Shown one piece after another: positions 34,071-43,547 of a stretch of 64,000 nucleotides of DNA. The position numbers and the translations under genes are program-made. The stretch spans positions 62,001 through 126,000 of the forward strand of contig MAAO01000004.1 in the NCBI GenBank assembly GCA_002163155.1, given 5' to 3'. The notes below the pieces were generated by a model. That model did not search any database. It saw only the letters and a program-made list of their open reading frames with translations, and was not told the origin of the DNA. The stretch's first letter is position 1. Every line of letters starts with the position of its first letter. The DNA comes from Halobacteriovorax marinus (GTDB lineage: Bacteria > Bdellovibrionota > Bacteriovoracia > Bacteriovoracales > Bacteriovoracaceae).

Positions 34071-34178
34071 TTCCTCTACCTACTTTCATGCACTTACTCT
34101 CAAAATCTTGGCACATTTCTTGGAATGTATAAGTTGTATTCAAAATTAATAAATATTATTTTTTCTGGGAGAAGAGAT

Positions 34179-35609
34179 ATGAGAAAGCCAATACTGAATT
34201 CGTTTATCGCATTAGCAGTCCTAACTTCTACATTTGGAGCCGTCGCAGTCTATAAGACTTCTGATCACTCAGGTAGATCCATTGCTTCTGTAGAGAATCC
34301 TATTGTTGCTGAGTATGCTTCTGCTTCATTTATTAGAGAACAAAAAATAAGAATGGAAGAAGTCACCATTGAAATGAAAAATGCCAATGGCGAAATGATA
34401 AAAGTGACAAAGAGAATTGTAGAAATTGAAACACGCATCGCTGCACAAATGAAAAAAGGTGTTGCCTATAGTAACATCGCAGAAATTACCAAATTAAAGA
34501 ATGACCTAGCTAGTGTGAACGCTGCTAAGGCAAAAGTTGAAACTACAATGTCTTCTCTAAAAGTTAAACACCAGAAGGCACTTGATGATTTAACTTCTAC
34601 CAACAAAGCCTTATCTAATTTAGTGACGAAGAAGAAAGCTGAAACAGTGGCCTTGAAGAGTAAAATAGCAGAACTAGAAAGAACAGGACTTGTGAGTACA
34701 GAAGAGATTGCAAAACTTAAATCAAGCCTCTCTGCTAAAGAGCTTGAAAATGGAAAACTAACCAAGAGTTTGGTTGATTTACGTGCTCAAGTAAATATAA
34801 AGAATACTGCTTTAGCGCAATCTATAATGAAAGGTAATAAACTTGAGACTTCTGTTCAAAAACTAAATATACAATTAGAAAAATTAAATCTAACAATGGA
34901 AAATAAAGATCAAGAGTTTCAAACTCTCTCTGAAGCAAAAATAGCTCTTCAGGAAAACCATGACAATTTGGTTACGGAGAAAGAGAACTTAGATATTCAA
35001 ATAGGAAAACTTATTTCGGAGACAGAAGCGAAATCAAAACTTCTCTCTGATAAAGAAAGTGAAATTAAAGAAAATCAAAATCTCATAAGTTGTCAAAAAG
35101 AAGAAATTAAAGTGAACACTGATAAAATAGCTGAACTCAAGGCGCTGGTAGAAAAAAGTACTAAGGCGATTAGTGATTCAGCGAAGGCGATAAAGAGCTT
35201 TAAAGTAGAGAAAGAAGAAAGAGTAGAAAAGATTACTAAGTTAGAAAAAGAAAATAAGAAATTTAAAACGGAACAAAAAGAGTTTGGTTCTGTAATGCAG
35301 ATGATGATGTCACAATTTATGATGATGCCTCAAATGATGCAACCGAGAATGGCCAGACCACAAATCACCAATCCTCTGGCAGGATTCTCAATGAGCGATA
35401 TGTTCATGATGAAAATGATGCAAGGAGGAGGTTCTAACGGATTTGGGTCTACAGGATTTCCAATGTTTGATCCATATGCTGCACCAAAGGTTGTGACTAA
35501 TAACTACTTTGCTCAAAAAAATCCTTATGGCGGAGAACTTAACGACTTCAATGTAAGAGAGATGTATCAGCCAAGTAATAGAGCACCGAGTGGATACTTT
35601 ACCTTTTAA
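34179..35609 (+). CDS. Exported long coiled-coil protein with Met-rich region (paralogue 2)
   Basis: A 476-residue exported protein. After the signal region (SFIALAVLTSTFGAVAV) the stretch from about residue 50 to 370 is one long coiled coil rich in Lys, Glu, Leu and Thr. Then comes a Met-rich segment (VMQMMMSQFMMMPQMMQPRM), a Gly-rich part and a C-terminus with VVTNNYFAQ. GGGAGAAG precedes the ATG at 34179. It is longer than its upstream paralogue mainly in the coiled coil. Such proteins may be envelope fibres or scaffold; methionine clusters could also bind Cu(I) or pack as hydrophobic plugs. No known family was recognised. Confidence 0.7.
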   Translation: MRKPILNSFIALAVLTSTFGAVAVYKTSDHSGRSIASVENPIVAEYASASFIREQKIRMEEVTIEMKNANGEMIKVTKRIVEIETRIAAQMKKGVAYSNIAEITKLKNDLASVNAAKAKVETTMSSLKVKHQKALDDLTSTNKALSNLVTKKKAETVALKSKIAELERTGLVSTEEIAKLKSSLSAKELENGKLTKSLVDLRAQVNIKNTALAQSIMKGNKLETSVQKLNIQLEKLNLTMENKDQEFQTLSEAKIALQENHDNLVTEKENLDIQIGKLISETEAKSKLLSDKESEIKENQNLISCQKEEIKVNTDKIAELKALVEKSTKAISDSAKAIKSFKVEKEERVEKITKLEKENKKFKTEQKEFGSVMQMMMSQFMMMPQMMQPRMARPQITNPLAGFSMSDMFMMKMMQGGGSNGFGSTGFPMFDPYAAPKVVTNNYFAQKNPYGGELNDFNVREMYQPSNRAPSGYFTF

Positions 35610-35634
35610 TAAAATCAATAATTTCGATCACCTT

Positions 35635-35660
35635 AGGAGACCAAATTGGTCTCCTTTTTA
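35635..35660 (+). terminator. Terminator after paralogue 2
   Basis: Stem AGGAGACC/GGTCTCCT (35635-35642 with 35648-35655), loop AAATT, then five T. Confidence 0.9.
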
Positions 35661-35822
35661 CTTTAGTAAGTTATACTTGATCGCTTTGACCCGGCACTTT
35701 TTTCCACTTTTTCCTAAACATTTTTACAAAAGTCACGAAACGTTAATTAGTACATCAAAGGAATTGATGCATAAAATAATCAAGGACCGATGTATGTACG
35801 AATGTACTTATAGGGGAAACAA

Positions 35823-36071
35823 GTGAAAGCTGAACTAACTAAGAGAAAGACAAAAGAAAAAGTCATTATTAAAAGATGCCACTGTTGCGGATATTTAATG
35901 GAAACATATAGGGAAGCTCAGAAATGTACTTCTTGTAAAAAGTCATTCCTCCCTTCAAATTATTTCGGAAAAGTGCATACTAAAAATTCAGAAGATTTTA
36001 GAAATCTATTTCTCACCTCGGATGAACTTCATGAGGATGATTTAATCAAAGGCATGTACGTCATTTGGTAA
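35823..36071 (+). CDS. Small zinc-ribbon protein
   Basis: An 82-residue cytoplasmic protein with two CxxC pairs (CHCC about residues 19-22 and CTSC about 35-38), a likely four-Cys zinc ribbon. The N-terminus is very basic (KRKTKEKVIIKR); the C-terminal half is acidic (TSDELHEDDLIKG). It starts at GTG with GGGGAAA upstream. A terminator follows. Small ribbons of this kind can bind RNA, DNA or proteins, but no specific family is recognised. Confidence 0.7.
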   Translation: MKAELTKRKTKEKVIIKRCHCCGYLMETYREAQKCTSCKKSFLPSNYFGKVHTKNSEDFRNLFLTSDELHEDDLIKGMYVIW

Positions 36072-36080
36072 ATAAGTTTT

Positions 36081-36106
36081 GGGCCATAGAAATGGCCCTT
36101 TTTTTT
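36081..36106 (+). terminator. Terminator after the zinc-ribbon gene
   Basis: Stem GGGCCAT/ATGGCCC (36081-36087 with 36092-36098), 4-base loop, then ten consecutive T (36099-36106 and on). Confidence 0.9.
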
Positions 36107-36205
36107 GTCCAAAATTTCAAATACTTAAGCTTTTCATGAATACTCAACCAGTTAACGCACCCCTATCTAGAAGTCTTTTGGGGAAGTCTATGATAAATTT
36201 ATCAA

Positions 36206-37945
36206 ATGCAAACTACACACACTACACAACATAAGAATGCCCCTCAAACTGCAGGACAATCAAAGTTTCACCCCGTCATTCAAAGAATATTTGATAAGCG
36301 AGAAATGAGTCCCAGTGACATCAAAGAATTTCTCTCTTGGGACTTAAAAGATCTCCCAGACCTAACGGACATGAAAGATATGGACAAGGCCTCTAAGAGA
36401 ATCATTGAGGCCATGGCAAATAACGAAAAGATTGCCATCTATGGTGATTACGATGTTGATGGAACAACTTCATGTGCCCTACTCTACCATTTCTTTAAAA
36501 TGTTAGGAACAGAAGTAGGTCTCATTCAACCAAGTCGTTTTATTGAAGGTTACGGTATTCATCCTCCACAAATTGAAAAAGGCCATGAGAATGGTTACAA
36601 GATTATGATTACGGTTGATTGTGGAATCACTAATAATGAAGCCGCTGACAAAGCAAAAGAGCTGGGTCTTGATTTGATCATCACTGATCACCACAAAGAC
36701 GCTAGGGATGAAATGCCTGATGCCTTCGCCATAATCAATCCAAATAGAAGAGACGAACCTGCAGATTCTCCAAGAGTATCACTAGCAGGAGTTACCGTGG
36801 GATTTGCTCTAGCAGTAAAAATTAGACAAGACTTAATTGATAGCGGAAGAGAAGTGGCCAGTATTTATCCCCTTCTCCAATTTGCCGCCATCGGAACGAT
36901 TTGCGATTTAGCGGCCCTTAATCCTATGAACTTAAAAATAGTCAGGCATGGATTAAAACAAGTTCCAACGACAAAGTACCCAGGAATTAGGGCCTTCTTC
37001 ACACCAGAAGAAAGAAAAAGAGGCTTTGTGCCCGCTGAAAAACTTGGGTTTAATATTGGGCCTCTTATTAATTCCAAAGGTCGACTTGATCACCCTGAAA
37101 AAGCACTTAATCTACTCATCACTGATGATGATCAAAAAGCATTTGAATTTTACTCTCACTTAGAAATTTCAAATAAAGAAAGAAAGTTCATTCAAGCAGA
37201 AGTTTTCAATAGTGCTAGAGACCAAGTTTTAAAAACTATGGATGGTAGTGAACACACAGTGACAATTGTTTACGCACCAGAGTGGCACGAAGGTGTTATT
37301 GGTATCGTGGCCTCTAAATTAGTAGATGCTTTTAAAGTACCGGCCATTGTCTTTACGGACTCCGGAGAAAAAGGAATCATTAAAGCTTCTGCCAGAAGTG
37401 CAGGAGGTTTAAACCTCTTTGATTGTTTAAAAGAAAACGAAGAGCTCTTTATCAAGTTTGGTGGTCATCATGCTGCCGCTGGACTCTCAATGGTCAAAGA
37501 GAACTTAGATGCCTTTAAGAAGAATATGCAGGCCACTGTTTCTAGTTTTCCGGCCATTCAAAGAACTGTTCAAAGTTACTATGATCTAGAAATTACACCA
37601 GAAGAAGTTAACCCTCGCCTGTTAAAGGAGCTAGAACTATTAGAGCCTTATGGAATGGGTAATCAAAAACCTATCTTTAAAATGAAAGGTTTTAGATTAG
37701 ATAGTTATGATCTTTTAAAAGATATACACGTAAGGTGGAACTTTAGTTCAATTAAAGATCCAAGTGTTCGTTTAAAGGGAATCAGTTTTAACTATATTGG
37801 GAAATGGGGAATTGTTCATCCTGAAGAGCTTTTTAATTCTCAGTCTATTCGTGGTGAAGAATTAACGGCTTATTTTACTTTGGCGGTGAACCACTTTAAC
37901 GGAAATCAATATATTCAATTAATGATAGAGAGAATGGAAGTTTAA
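36206..37945 (+). CDS. recJ: Single-stranded-DNA-specific exonuclease RecJ
   Basis: 5'-3' single-strand DNA exonuclease for recombination and mismatch/base repair. DHH-family motifs are IYGDYDVDGTTS (about residues 78-89), ITVDCGITNNEA, LIITDHHK and AAIGTICDLA, with the DHHA1 part GPLINSKGRLDHPEKA and GGHHAAAGLS and a C-terminal OB-like domain. The 579-residue length is normal. The ATG at 36206 has only a weak ribosome site. It converges with the cyclophilin gene. Confidence 0.93.
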   Translation: MQTTHTTQHKNAPQTAGQSKFHPVIQRIFDKREMSPSDIKEFLSWDLKDLPDLTDMKDMDKASKRIIEAMANNEKIAIYGDYDVDGTTSCALLYHFFKMLGTEVGLIQPSRFIEGYGIHPPQIEKGHENGYKIMITVDCGITNNEAADKAKELGLDLIITDHHKDARDEMPDAFAIINPNRRDEPADSPRVSLAGVTVGFALAVKIRQDLIDSGREVASIYPLLQFAAIGTICDLAALNPMNLKIVRHGLKQVPTTKYPGIRAFFTPEERKRGFVPAEKLGFNIGPLINSKGRLDHPEKALNLLITDDDQKAFEFYSHLEISNKERKFIQAEVFNSARDQVLKTMDGSEHTVTIVYAPEWHEGVIGIVASKLVDAFKVPAIVFTDSGEKGIIKASARSAGGLNLFDCLKENEELFIKFGGHHAAAGLSMVKENLDAFKKNMQATVSSFPAIQRTVQSYYDLEITPEEVNPRLLKELELLEPYGMGNQKPIFKMKGFRLDSYDLLKDIHVRWNFSSIKDPSVRLKGISFNYIGKWGIVHPEELFNSQSIRGEELTAYFTLAVNHFNGNQYIQLMIERMEV

Positions 37946-37958
37946 TTCCATTCCCTCT
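37927..37958. terminator. Hairpin spanning the recJ stop, between convergent genes
   Basis: AGAG plus GAATGGAA pairs with TTCCATTC plus CTCT (one mismatch) around the 6-base loop GTTTAA, which includes the recJ stop codon. The plus strand then reads TGGTCTTTTATTT. Confidence 0.55.
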
Positions 37959-37969
37959 TGGTCTTTTAT

Positions 37970-38506
37970 TTACGCTCTTTTTACTGTTACTTTTTCCATA
38001 ACGATGTCATTGCTTGGACGATCCATTGCACCAGTTGAAGTGGCTCCAATCTTGTGAATTGTATCCATTCCTTCTATCACTTTACCAAAAACAGTGTGTC
38101 TACCATTTAAGTGTGGAGTTGCTCCTAAAGTAATAAAGAATTGAGAACCATTTGTTCCAGGCCCTGCGTTGGCCATAGAAAAGATTCCTTCACTATCATG
38201 CTTAAGTTCTGCAGTACATTCGTCACCAAATTTATAACCTGGTCCACCCATACCTGTTCCGTCTGGACATCCACCTTGGATCATGAAACCAGAGATAACT
38301 CTGTGGAAAATTAGACCATCATAGTAAGGTCCTTCTTTCTTTGTTTCTTGTCTTCCTTCAACTAAGTTGATGAAGTTCCAAACAGTTTCTGGACATTCTT
38401 TAGCATAGAATTCAGCTTCAAAATCACCCATATTTGTTTGAAAATGAACATTTACTCTGTCTAACTCTTCTCTGTGATCACATTTTTCTACTTTACTACC
38501 AAACAT
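37970..38506 (-). CDS. Cyclophilin-type peptidyl-prolyl cis-trans isomerase
   Basis: Catalyses proline isomerisation during protein folding. Cyclophilin hallmarks: FHRVISGFMIQGGCPDGTG (active-site Arg, Phe, Met, Gln), SMANAGPGTNGSQFFITLG, and PHLNGRHTVFGKVIEGMD. No signal peptide is visible, so it is probably the cytoplasmic (PpiB-like) form. The 178-residue length is usual, with a 20-residue N-terminal extension. It lies 13 bases downstream of a lipoprotein gene on the same strand. Confidence 0.93.
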   Translation of the reverse strand: MFGSKVEKCDHREELDRVNVHFQTNMGDFEAEFYAKECPETVWNFINLVEGRQETKKEGPYYDGLIFHRVISGFMIQGGCPDGTGMGGPGYKFGDECTAELKHDSEGIFSMANAGPGTNGSQFFITLGATPHLNGRHTVFGKVIEGMDTIHKIGATSTGAMDRPSNDIVMEKVTVKRA

Positions 38507-38519
38507 TTAAACTCCTTTA

Positions 38520-39272
38520 TTAAAATTTATGAATATTAAACTTACCTTTAAATTCTGAGGGTTGTTCCTTTGGAAGAAAGAAATTAATTCTTTGCTTCTT
38601 ACTAAAAATTCTATTTATTTCAACCATGGGAACTGGTTCTAATATACTATCTTTATTGTAAGGATTGAGCATTTCATAAGTTAGAAATTTTGCTCCATCC
38701 AAATGTAATCCATTTTTTCTTACAAAGTTTTTTAATTCTACTTGGCTTAGGCAAAGAGAAACAAAAACAGGGTGACCTTTAGAAAACTTTTGACTCTTAA
38801 CAAGAGCTTGGACTTTCCTAAGTTCTTTCTTACTCTCCAGAGCCGAATCAAGCCAAAGAAGATTTACCACTTTATACTTAGGTCTTACAAAATTTCGAAT
38901 ACCGGCCTTGATCTTATCAAGTACAGTGTAGAATATTTTCTCTTCATCTTTGAAAGGAATATATTTAGCAGAGGCCTTAGTCTTCAATTGGTTTGAAAGT
39001 TCATTAAACATCAATTGGAATTGAATCGCCTCTTCGTAGCTAAGAGAGAAGCTATTTCTAATATTTTGTAAATGAAGGTAACGAATAGGAAGGGATCTGT
39101 GACAACTTCCGGCCGATGAAAAATTGGCCCAACTTGGAAGTTCTGCTAAGAAATATTGTACGACACCAATACCATCATAATACTCCTCAACATTTCTTCT
39201 TTCATAATTCTTCAAGGATTTTGAAGAACAACTCGAGAGAAGAATGATCAATGTTAAAAGTATATATTTCAA
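38520..39272 (-). CDS. Lipoprotein of unknown function
   Basis: A 250-residue lipoprotein with lipobox LLSSCSS, otherwise unrecognised. The mature part is mixed alpha/beta, basic, with Cys at about 57 and 173. The start is a TTG at 39272, directly after the stop of the oxidoreductase gene, preceded by GAG; no ATG in the frame would keep the signal peptide. It is between the oxidoreductase and the cyclophilin, all in one direction, so an operon is likely. Confidence 0.6.
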   Translation of the reverse strand: MKYILLTLIILLSSCSSKSLKNYERRNVEEYYDGIGVVQYFLAELPSWANFSSAGSCHRSLPIRYLHLQNIRNSFSLSYEEAIQFQLMFNELSNQLKTKASAKYIPFKDEEKIFYTVLDKIKAGIRNFVRPKYKVVNLLWLDSALESKKELRKVQALVKSQKFSKGHPVFVSLCLSQVELKNFVRKNGLHLDGAKFLTYEMLNPYNKDSILEPVPMVEINRIFSKKQRINFFLPKEQPSEFKGKFNIHKF

Positions 39273-39273
39273 A

Positions 39274-40620
39274 TTATGCTCTACTGAAAAATTTCATTAC
39301 TTCTGCTTCAATCAAAGGGATTTGTAATAATCCTTTTGATAGAGAAGAATTTATTCCACTCACACTACCCAAGGTGAAAAAACCTGGCTCAGGGTGAGCT
39401 CCACTTGCGTTCTTTGCAAGAGAGTCTGTTAAGTTGAATTCCACTTGAAGTCCGTTAAACATCGAGGGAGTTTTTGCGTGACCTGTACAGACAAAAACAC
39501 TATCACAAGAAATAGTGCTCATTTCCTCTTCATCACTTTTAGCATCTCTTCTAAAAGCATTTGTTTCACAAGTAACATAGAGTCCATCTCTATCTAATAA
39601 CCTATCAAGAGAAGTGGCGTTGCTACAGGGAATGACATTTAATTGAGAGAGAGGCTCCTTTGGCTGAGGATGCTTGGCCCTAACGTGAGGCTCAAGTTCT
39701 CTCCAAGCAAAGAGATCTTTCTCAAATTGCCTTCTATCATTTTGTAAATTATGGAAATACTTCCCCATAACCTCAGTAGTCATCATTCTAAGAATTTCAG
39801 AAGATTCAGTTTTAAGAAATTTCTCAAAAGGTTTAGACTCAGTAGTTATAAGTGAGATCATTCTCTCAGGATCTGCTTCTAGCCATAAATCAAGTTCACA
39901 AAGTAGGAGTGCAGACATTGCACCAGAACCTATGAGAACAATATGTTTTGATTTCTTTGTCACTTCTTTGTAGTGAGTTAAACACTCTCTACCGTAGAAT
40001 ATATCTGAATTGTTTTTTAGTCTTTCTTCATTTAAGGCAAAACTATTTGATGGACCCATAGGCCTTGGACAATAGTGAGTTCCAGTGGCATCAATGACCA
40101 GATCAAAATCTTCAAATGATTCAACAGCTTCATTTAAAGATTGTAAAACGTCTTCACCCAGTTTTTCAAAAAGCTCAGGATTACTCTTAACCTGATTTAA
40201 AACACTCTCTTTTGGATCAGTAGAAAAAACCACTCTAAAAAGATCTTGTAAGCGGCTCTTGCCAGGGATGACTTCATCTAGTGAAAGAAATCTCTTATGA
40301 ACTCTTTGCACAGTTCCAGGTTTTACAAAAACCTCACCGCTACCTTTTTCAACTAGCGGCAGAAAGTATTGCTCACAATACTCCTTAACTGTAGGAACAT
40401 CATCTAACGAGGCCACAAGTCCTATAGACTCTCTTCCAAGTCCAGTCGTAAGCATTGACCAACTTTCCTCTAGAGATGTCTCAGGAGCAAAATCGTAAAG
40501 CCTACGGATCATTCCACCTAAACCTGACTTGGCGAACACAGAAACACTGGCCCCAAGACCTTCAAAATGTAATGCAGCTTCTAAGGCCAATGGCCCACTG
40601 CCCAATATAGCAATTTTCAT
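39274..40620 (-). CDS. FAD-dependent oxidoreductase-like protein
   Basis: A 448-residue protein with two dinucleotide-binding folds. The first, at the N-terminus, is ILGSGPLALEAALHFEGLGA; the second, around residue 210, is IVLIGSGAMSALLLCEL, preceded by LVIDATGTHYCPRP, the second FAD motif. This two-Rossmann layout fits pyridine-nucleotide-disulfide oxidoreductases or flavin monooxygenase relatives. No redox Cys pair is obvious, so a disulfide reductase role is doubtful. The substrate is unknown. It is first in the short minus operon with the lipoprotein and cyclophilin. Confidence 0.65.
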   Translation of the reverse strand: MKIAILGSGPLALEAALHFEGLGASVSVFAKSGLGGMIRRLYDFAPETSLEESWSMLTTGLGRESIGLVASLDDVPTVKEYCEQYFLPLVEKGSGEVFVKPGTVQRVHKRFLSLDEVIPGKSRLQDLFRVVFSTDPKESVLNQVKSNPELFEKLGEDVLQSLNEAVESFEDFDLVIDATGTHYCPRPMGPSNSFALNEERLKNNSDIFYGRECLTHYKEVTKKSKHIVLIGSGAMSALLLCELDLWLEADPERMISLITTESKPFEKFLKTESSEILRMMTTEVMGKYFHNLQNDRRQFEKDLFAWRELEPHVRAKHPQPKEPLSQLNVIPCSNATSLDRLLDRDGLYVTCETNAFRRDAKSDEEEMSTISCDSVFVCTGHAKTPSMFNGLQVEFNLTDSLAKNASGAHPEPGFFTLGSVSGINSSLSKGLLQIPLIEAEVMKFFSRA

Positions 40621-40660
40621 TAATGAACTTTTAACATGAAAGGATCGTACTTAAAAGAAA

Positions 40661-40680
40661 AGGCCCGTCTTGATGGGCCC
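40661..40680 (-). terminator. Terminator of the PilZ gene
   Basis: Stem GGCCC (40662-40666) with GGGCC (40675-40679), 8-base loop; the minus strand continues TTTTCTTTTA. Confidence 0.75.
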
Positions 40681-40696
40681 TTATTGTGATTATTTT

Positions 40697-41155
40697 CTAG
40701 TAAAAGAAAGCTTTTTGATCGCCTCGGTCAATGGCCGAGTGCTCAGCAAAGGAATACATGAACTCAATAAAGTGATTCATCGCTTTAAACGAAGGAAGCG
40801 ATTGGTCAAATTCACAACCATATTGCATATATGTATTACCATTCTTACTTAGATGCTCTTTTCCATATTTAACATTTACTACAACAGGAATATAACTCTG
40901 CTTAGTAAAATACATTCTCATAGTAATTTCTGTGTCATTTTCAATCTTTGCGTCCCTACTAGGCTCCCAAGGAATTTGAAATAAACAACCATCGTGAGAA
41001 ACATCAACCAGCTCAATAGGATATATAGTTCCCGCCTGATCAATAACTGAATATGCTCCTAGAAAATTTTGAAAGAGAACCCTCTCAAAACTTCTGCGCT
41101 TTTGTTCTACGTTTTCTTTTCTTTTTTCTACAAAATTCAATACTTTATCAGTCAT
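40697..41155 (-). CDS. PilZ-domain protein (c-di-GMP binding)
   Basis: A 152-residue cytoplasmic PilZ protein. The c-di-GMP signature is an Arg-rich RRSFERV (the RxxxR part, about residues 20-26) and VDVSHDGCLF (the DxSxxG part, about 50-59), then a typical barrel strand series to the C-terminus. It should bind cyclic di-GMP and pass the signal to motility or secretion machinery. No partner is adjacent. A strong T-rich terminator follows; the ATG has AGGAGACC before it. Single-domain PilZ proteins are common in predatory delta-type bacteria, and a second possible barrel-like protein is at 26749. Confidence 0.82.
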   Translation of the reverse strand: MTDKVLNFVEKRKENVEQKRRSFERVLFQNFLGAYSVIDQAGTIYPIELVDVSHDGCLFQIPWEPSRDAKIENDTEITMRMYFTKQSYIPVVVNVKYGKEHLSKNGNTYMQYGCEFDQSLPSFKAMNHFIEFMYSFAEHSAIDRGDQKAFFY

Positions 41156-41244
41156 TTAGGTCTCCTAAAAGTTTTCACTCAGGGGACTTATCGGCAAGTA
41201 TGCCTCTAAACATTAGCATTTAACCCAATAGAATCATTGATTTT

Positions 41245-42201
41245 TTAGAATTTCTTCTTCCAAAATGGCAGGGCGGAAACCTCTTCATAAATACGACGAA
41301 AGGAATCAAGTCGGCTATGTACGAGCTCCCCTTCAAGGGTATCTGGAGCGTAGCTTGTCCAGAAAATACAGCCCTTGGAGTTTTCCTCATGCTGACAATT
41401 TGTAAATTTACACTCTACCGCCATCTCTTCTAAGTCAGGAAAATACGAGAGAAGTTCCTCTGGATTGAGATCTTCCAGTGAAAAGGAACGAATTCCTGGA
41501 GAATCAATGGTGCAAAAACCATCGAGGTCAATTATCTCAGACCAAGTGGTTGTATGAGATCCCTTCCCCACTCGCGCCACTTCGTTAGTTCTAAGTTCAA
41601 ACTTTCCATCAGAGAGAGCATTAATCGTCTCACTCTTTCCCACACCAGACTGGCCTAGGAAAATAGAAGTCTTATCGTGTATCTCTTCTGTGAGTTCTTT
41701 AAAACCATTCTTTAAATACTTTGGTTGATAGTCAGACTCTAGCGCCGACATCTCAAAACATTTCACTCCGAGTTTCTCTAGTCTCTTCTCCTCAAAACAA
41801 ATATCAAAAGACTCATCAAATTCATCCATCTTATTAAAGACAACGATAGGACGAATGTCCCACTGACTAGCACGGCACAAGAAGCGATCAATGAAGCCAC
41901 GCTTATACTGAGGCTTAGAAACTGAAGTGAGAATTATTAAGAGGTCGCAATTGGCAGCGGTCACTTTCTTTTTTGATTCACGAACTATAATACGAAAGAT
42001 CTCACTAGATCTCTCCTCTAAGGTTGTAATCATAAGTTCACCAGTTTCAGGAATCTCTTCAATTCCTACCCAGTCTCCTACTACGAGAGTTTCACCCTTT
42101 TTTAAAAGGTTTCCAATCGCCGTGGCCTTAATCATTTCACCGGTGACATCAACTTTGCATTCAAAAATTCTCTTATCGGATTTGTATATTCTTGCTCGCA
42201 T
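41245..42201 (-). CDS. rsgA: Ribosome small-subunit GTPase RsgA
   Basis: Circularly permuted GTPase for late 30S maturation. Features in order: an OB-fold (about 1-70), G4 VVFNKMDE, G1 GQSGVGKSE (about 182-190), G3 DSPGIRSF and the C-terminal zinc region with CKFTNCQHEENSKGC. The loop RVGKGSHTTT (with switch Thr) is in place. The 318-residue length is normal. Its ATG overlaps the stop of the FAD oxidase gene by one base (TAATG), so the two are coupled. Confidence 0.93.
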   Translation of the reverse strand: MRARIYKSDKRIFECKVDVTGEMIKATAIGNLLKKGETLVVGDWVGIEEIPETGELMITTLEERSSEIFRIIVRESKKKVTAANCDLLIILTSVSKPQYKRGFIDRFLCRASQWDIRPIVVFNKMDEFDESFDICFEEKRLEKLGVKCFEMSALESDYQPKYLKNGFKELTEEIHDKTSIFLGQSGVGKSETINALSDGKFELRTNEVARVGKGSHTTTWSEIIDLDGFCTIDSPGIRSFSLEDLNPEELLSYFPDLEEMAVECKFTNCQHEENSKGCIFWTSYAPDTLEGELVHSRLDSFRRIYEEVSALPFWKKKF

Positions 42202-43547
42202 TAAGCTTTTTCCTTCAAGTTTAAATATCCCACAGGGAAGAAGATATTCTCTGGATCCATTTCCTGCTTTAAGACTTTAAAAAAGTCGTATTGGGTAGAA
42301 CTTAAATAGTTCTTTATAAATTTCTGCTTAATAAGTCCAATTCCATGTTCCGCAAAAGGAGATCCACCCAACTCTAAAACTTTCTTATAGAGTTGCAGAA
42401 GCTGCTCTTGGCACACCTCTTCCTGCTCTTTAGTGGGCATGAAGTTAAAGTGGAGATGGGCATCTCCAAAATGTCCAAAGAGATTGTACTCAACTCCAAG
42501 CTTGGTCCAAGATCTATAGATCTCAAAGAGCTCTTCGAAGTTAGCGCTCTTAACCTGTACATCCGTCCCCTTCTTCACAACACCCATACGGGCGTTCCTC
42601 TCAAAGGTATACCGTGGCACATTCATGCGCAGGGCGTGGCATCTAGCGGCCGAAATTTCAAAGATATCCTCTTCACTTATGAAGTCGAATTCACCTAAGA
42701 GCTTTTCATAAACCTCTTCAAAAGAGCCAGTTAAAACTTCTAAGAAAATAAGATCGCCAGAAGAGCTCACTTGCTCCTCACTCGGAAGAACCTTTAATGA
42801 ATTTGAATCTAGCAGTTCGCAGGAAAAAACCTGATCGCGAAAAGCTTGCACCTTATGAAAAACTTCCATATGGGGCTTTATACTCTCCTCCCACTTGGGA
42901 AGTTTAATAAAAATATAAGTTCTCTCATTGAGTTCAGTAGTTTTTAAAGTAGCACCGGTAATAACTCCCAGCTGTCCCTCAGTTCCAATAAGTAAATCCG
43001 TCTCCTGCACCATTCTAGGAAAGGGAGCGTTCTTAAACTCACTAAAGTGCTCGTAACTCTTTTGATACTCAGTAAGATCTGTATAGTCCTCAATCGGCTT
43101 AGTCGCTTGCAGCTCACAAGTCTCTGCCTTAGCATTGCAGTACTCTAGAGACACAACCTGCTCCCTAAGACCACCAAAACCAAAGAACCTCTCTCCAGTG
43201 GCAGAGGTTGCAAATCCAGCTAGGATACAGGCCAGCTCTTCCGTGGGAGACGTCATTATATCTCGCCCCTTAGAGCGGCAAAATGCCTTAGCATCCTTCC
43301 AAGTAACGGCTCCGGAAATTACTAACTCTCCCCTCTCATTTATCTCCATAAAATTAGGCATAGTAGAGAGGTCAACCATAGTGAACTCAGCTATTCCAAT
43401 ACTAGAGAGATAGGACTCAATTGAGTCGTAGGGAATCACCGTCGAAGTCATCGAGCTGTGATAGAAAGACGGAGTCTTTGAAAGAATGTGACTTCTTAAA
43501 TCTGCGATAGATTTAAGAGTTAATTTATTTAGTTTCATAATTTTCAT
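42201..43547 (-). CDS. FAD-linked oxidase (D-lactate dehydrogenase/glycolate oxidase type)
   Basis: PCMH-type flavoprotein that oxidises a 2-hydroxyacid. The FAD-binding part is TSPTEELACILAGFATSATG with GGLREQVVSLEY and TDLLIGTEGQLGVITGATL. The C-terminal FAD-oxidase domain has FGHFGDAHLHFNFMP, where the histidines lie near the flavin and metal site, and HGIGLIKQKF. The length of 448 is that of family members such as GlcD and D-2-hydroxyglutarate dehydrogenase. Which 2-hydroxyacid it uses is open. First gene of a two-gene operon with rsgA. Met4 is an alternative start. Confidence 0.85.
   Translation of the reverse strand: MKIMKLNKLTLKSIADLRSHILSKTPSFYHSSMTSTVIPYDSIESYLSSIGIAEFTMVDLSTMPNFMEINERGELVISGAVTWKDAKAFCRSKGRDIMTSPTEELACILAGFATSATGERFFGFGGLREQVVSLEYCNAKAETCELQATKPIEDYTDLTEYQKSYEHFSEFKNAPFPRMVQETDLLIGTEGQLGVITGATLKTTELNERTYIFIKLPKWEESIKPHMEVFHKVQAFRDQVFSCELLDSNSLKVLPSEEQVSSSGDLIFLEVLTGSFEEVYEKLLGEFDFISEEDIFEISAARCHALRMNVPRYTFERNARMGVVKKGTDVQVKSANFEELFEIYRSWTKLGVEYNLFGHFGDAHLHFNFMPTKEQEEVCQEQLLQLYKKVLELGGSPFAEHGIGLIKQKFIKNYLSSTQYDFFKVLKQEMDPENIFFPVGYLNLKEKA

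Noticed and set aside
35590-35826. 78-residue plus-strand frame between paralogue 2 and the zinc-ribbon gene
   Set aside because: It runs through the terminator of the preceding gene, has no ribosome site and overlaps the GTG start region of the zinc-ribbon protein.
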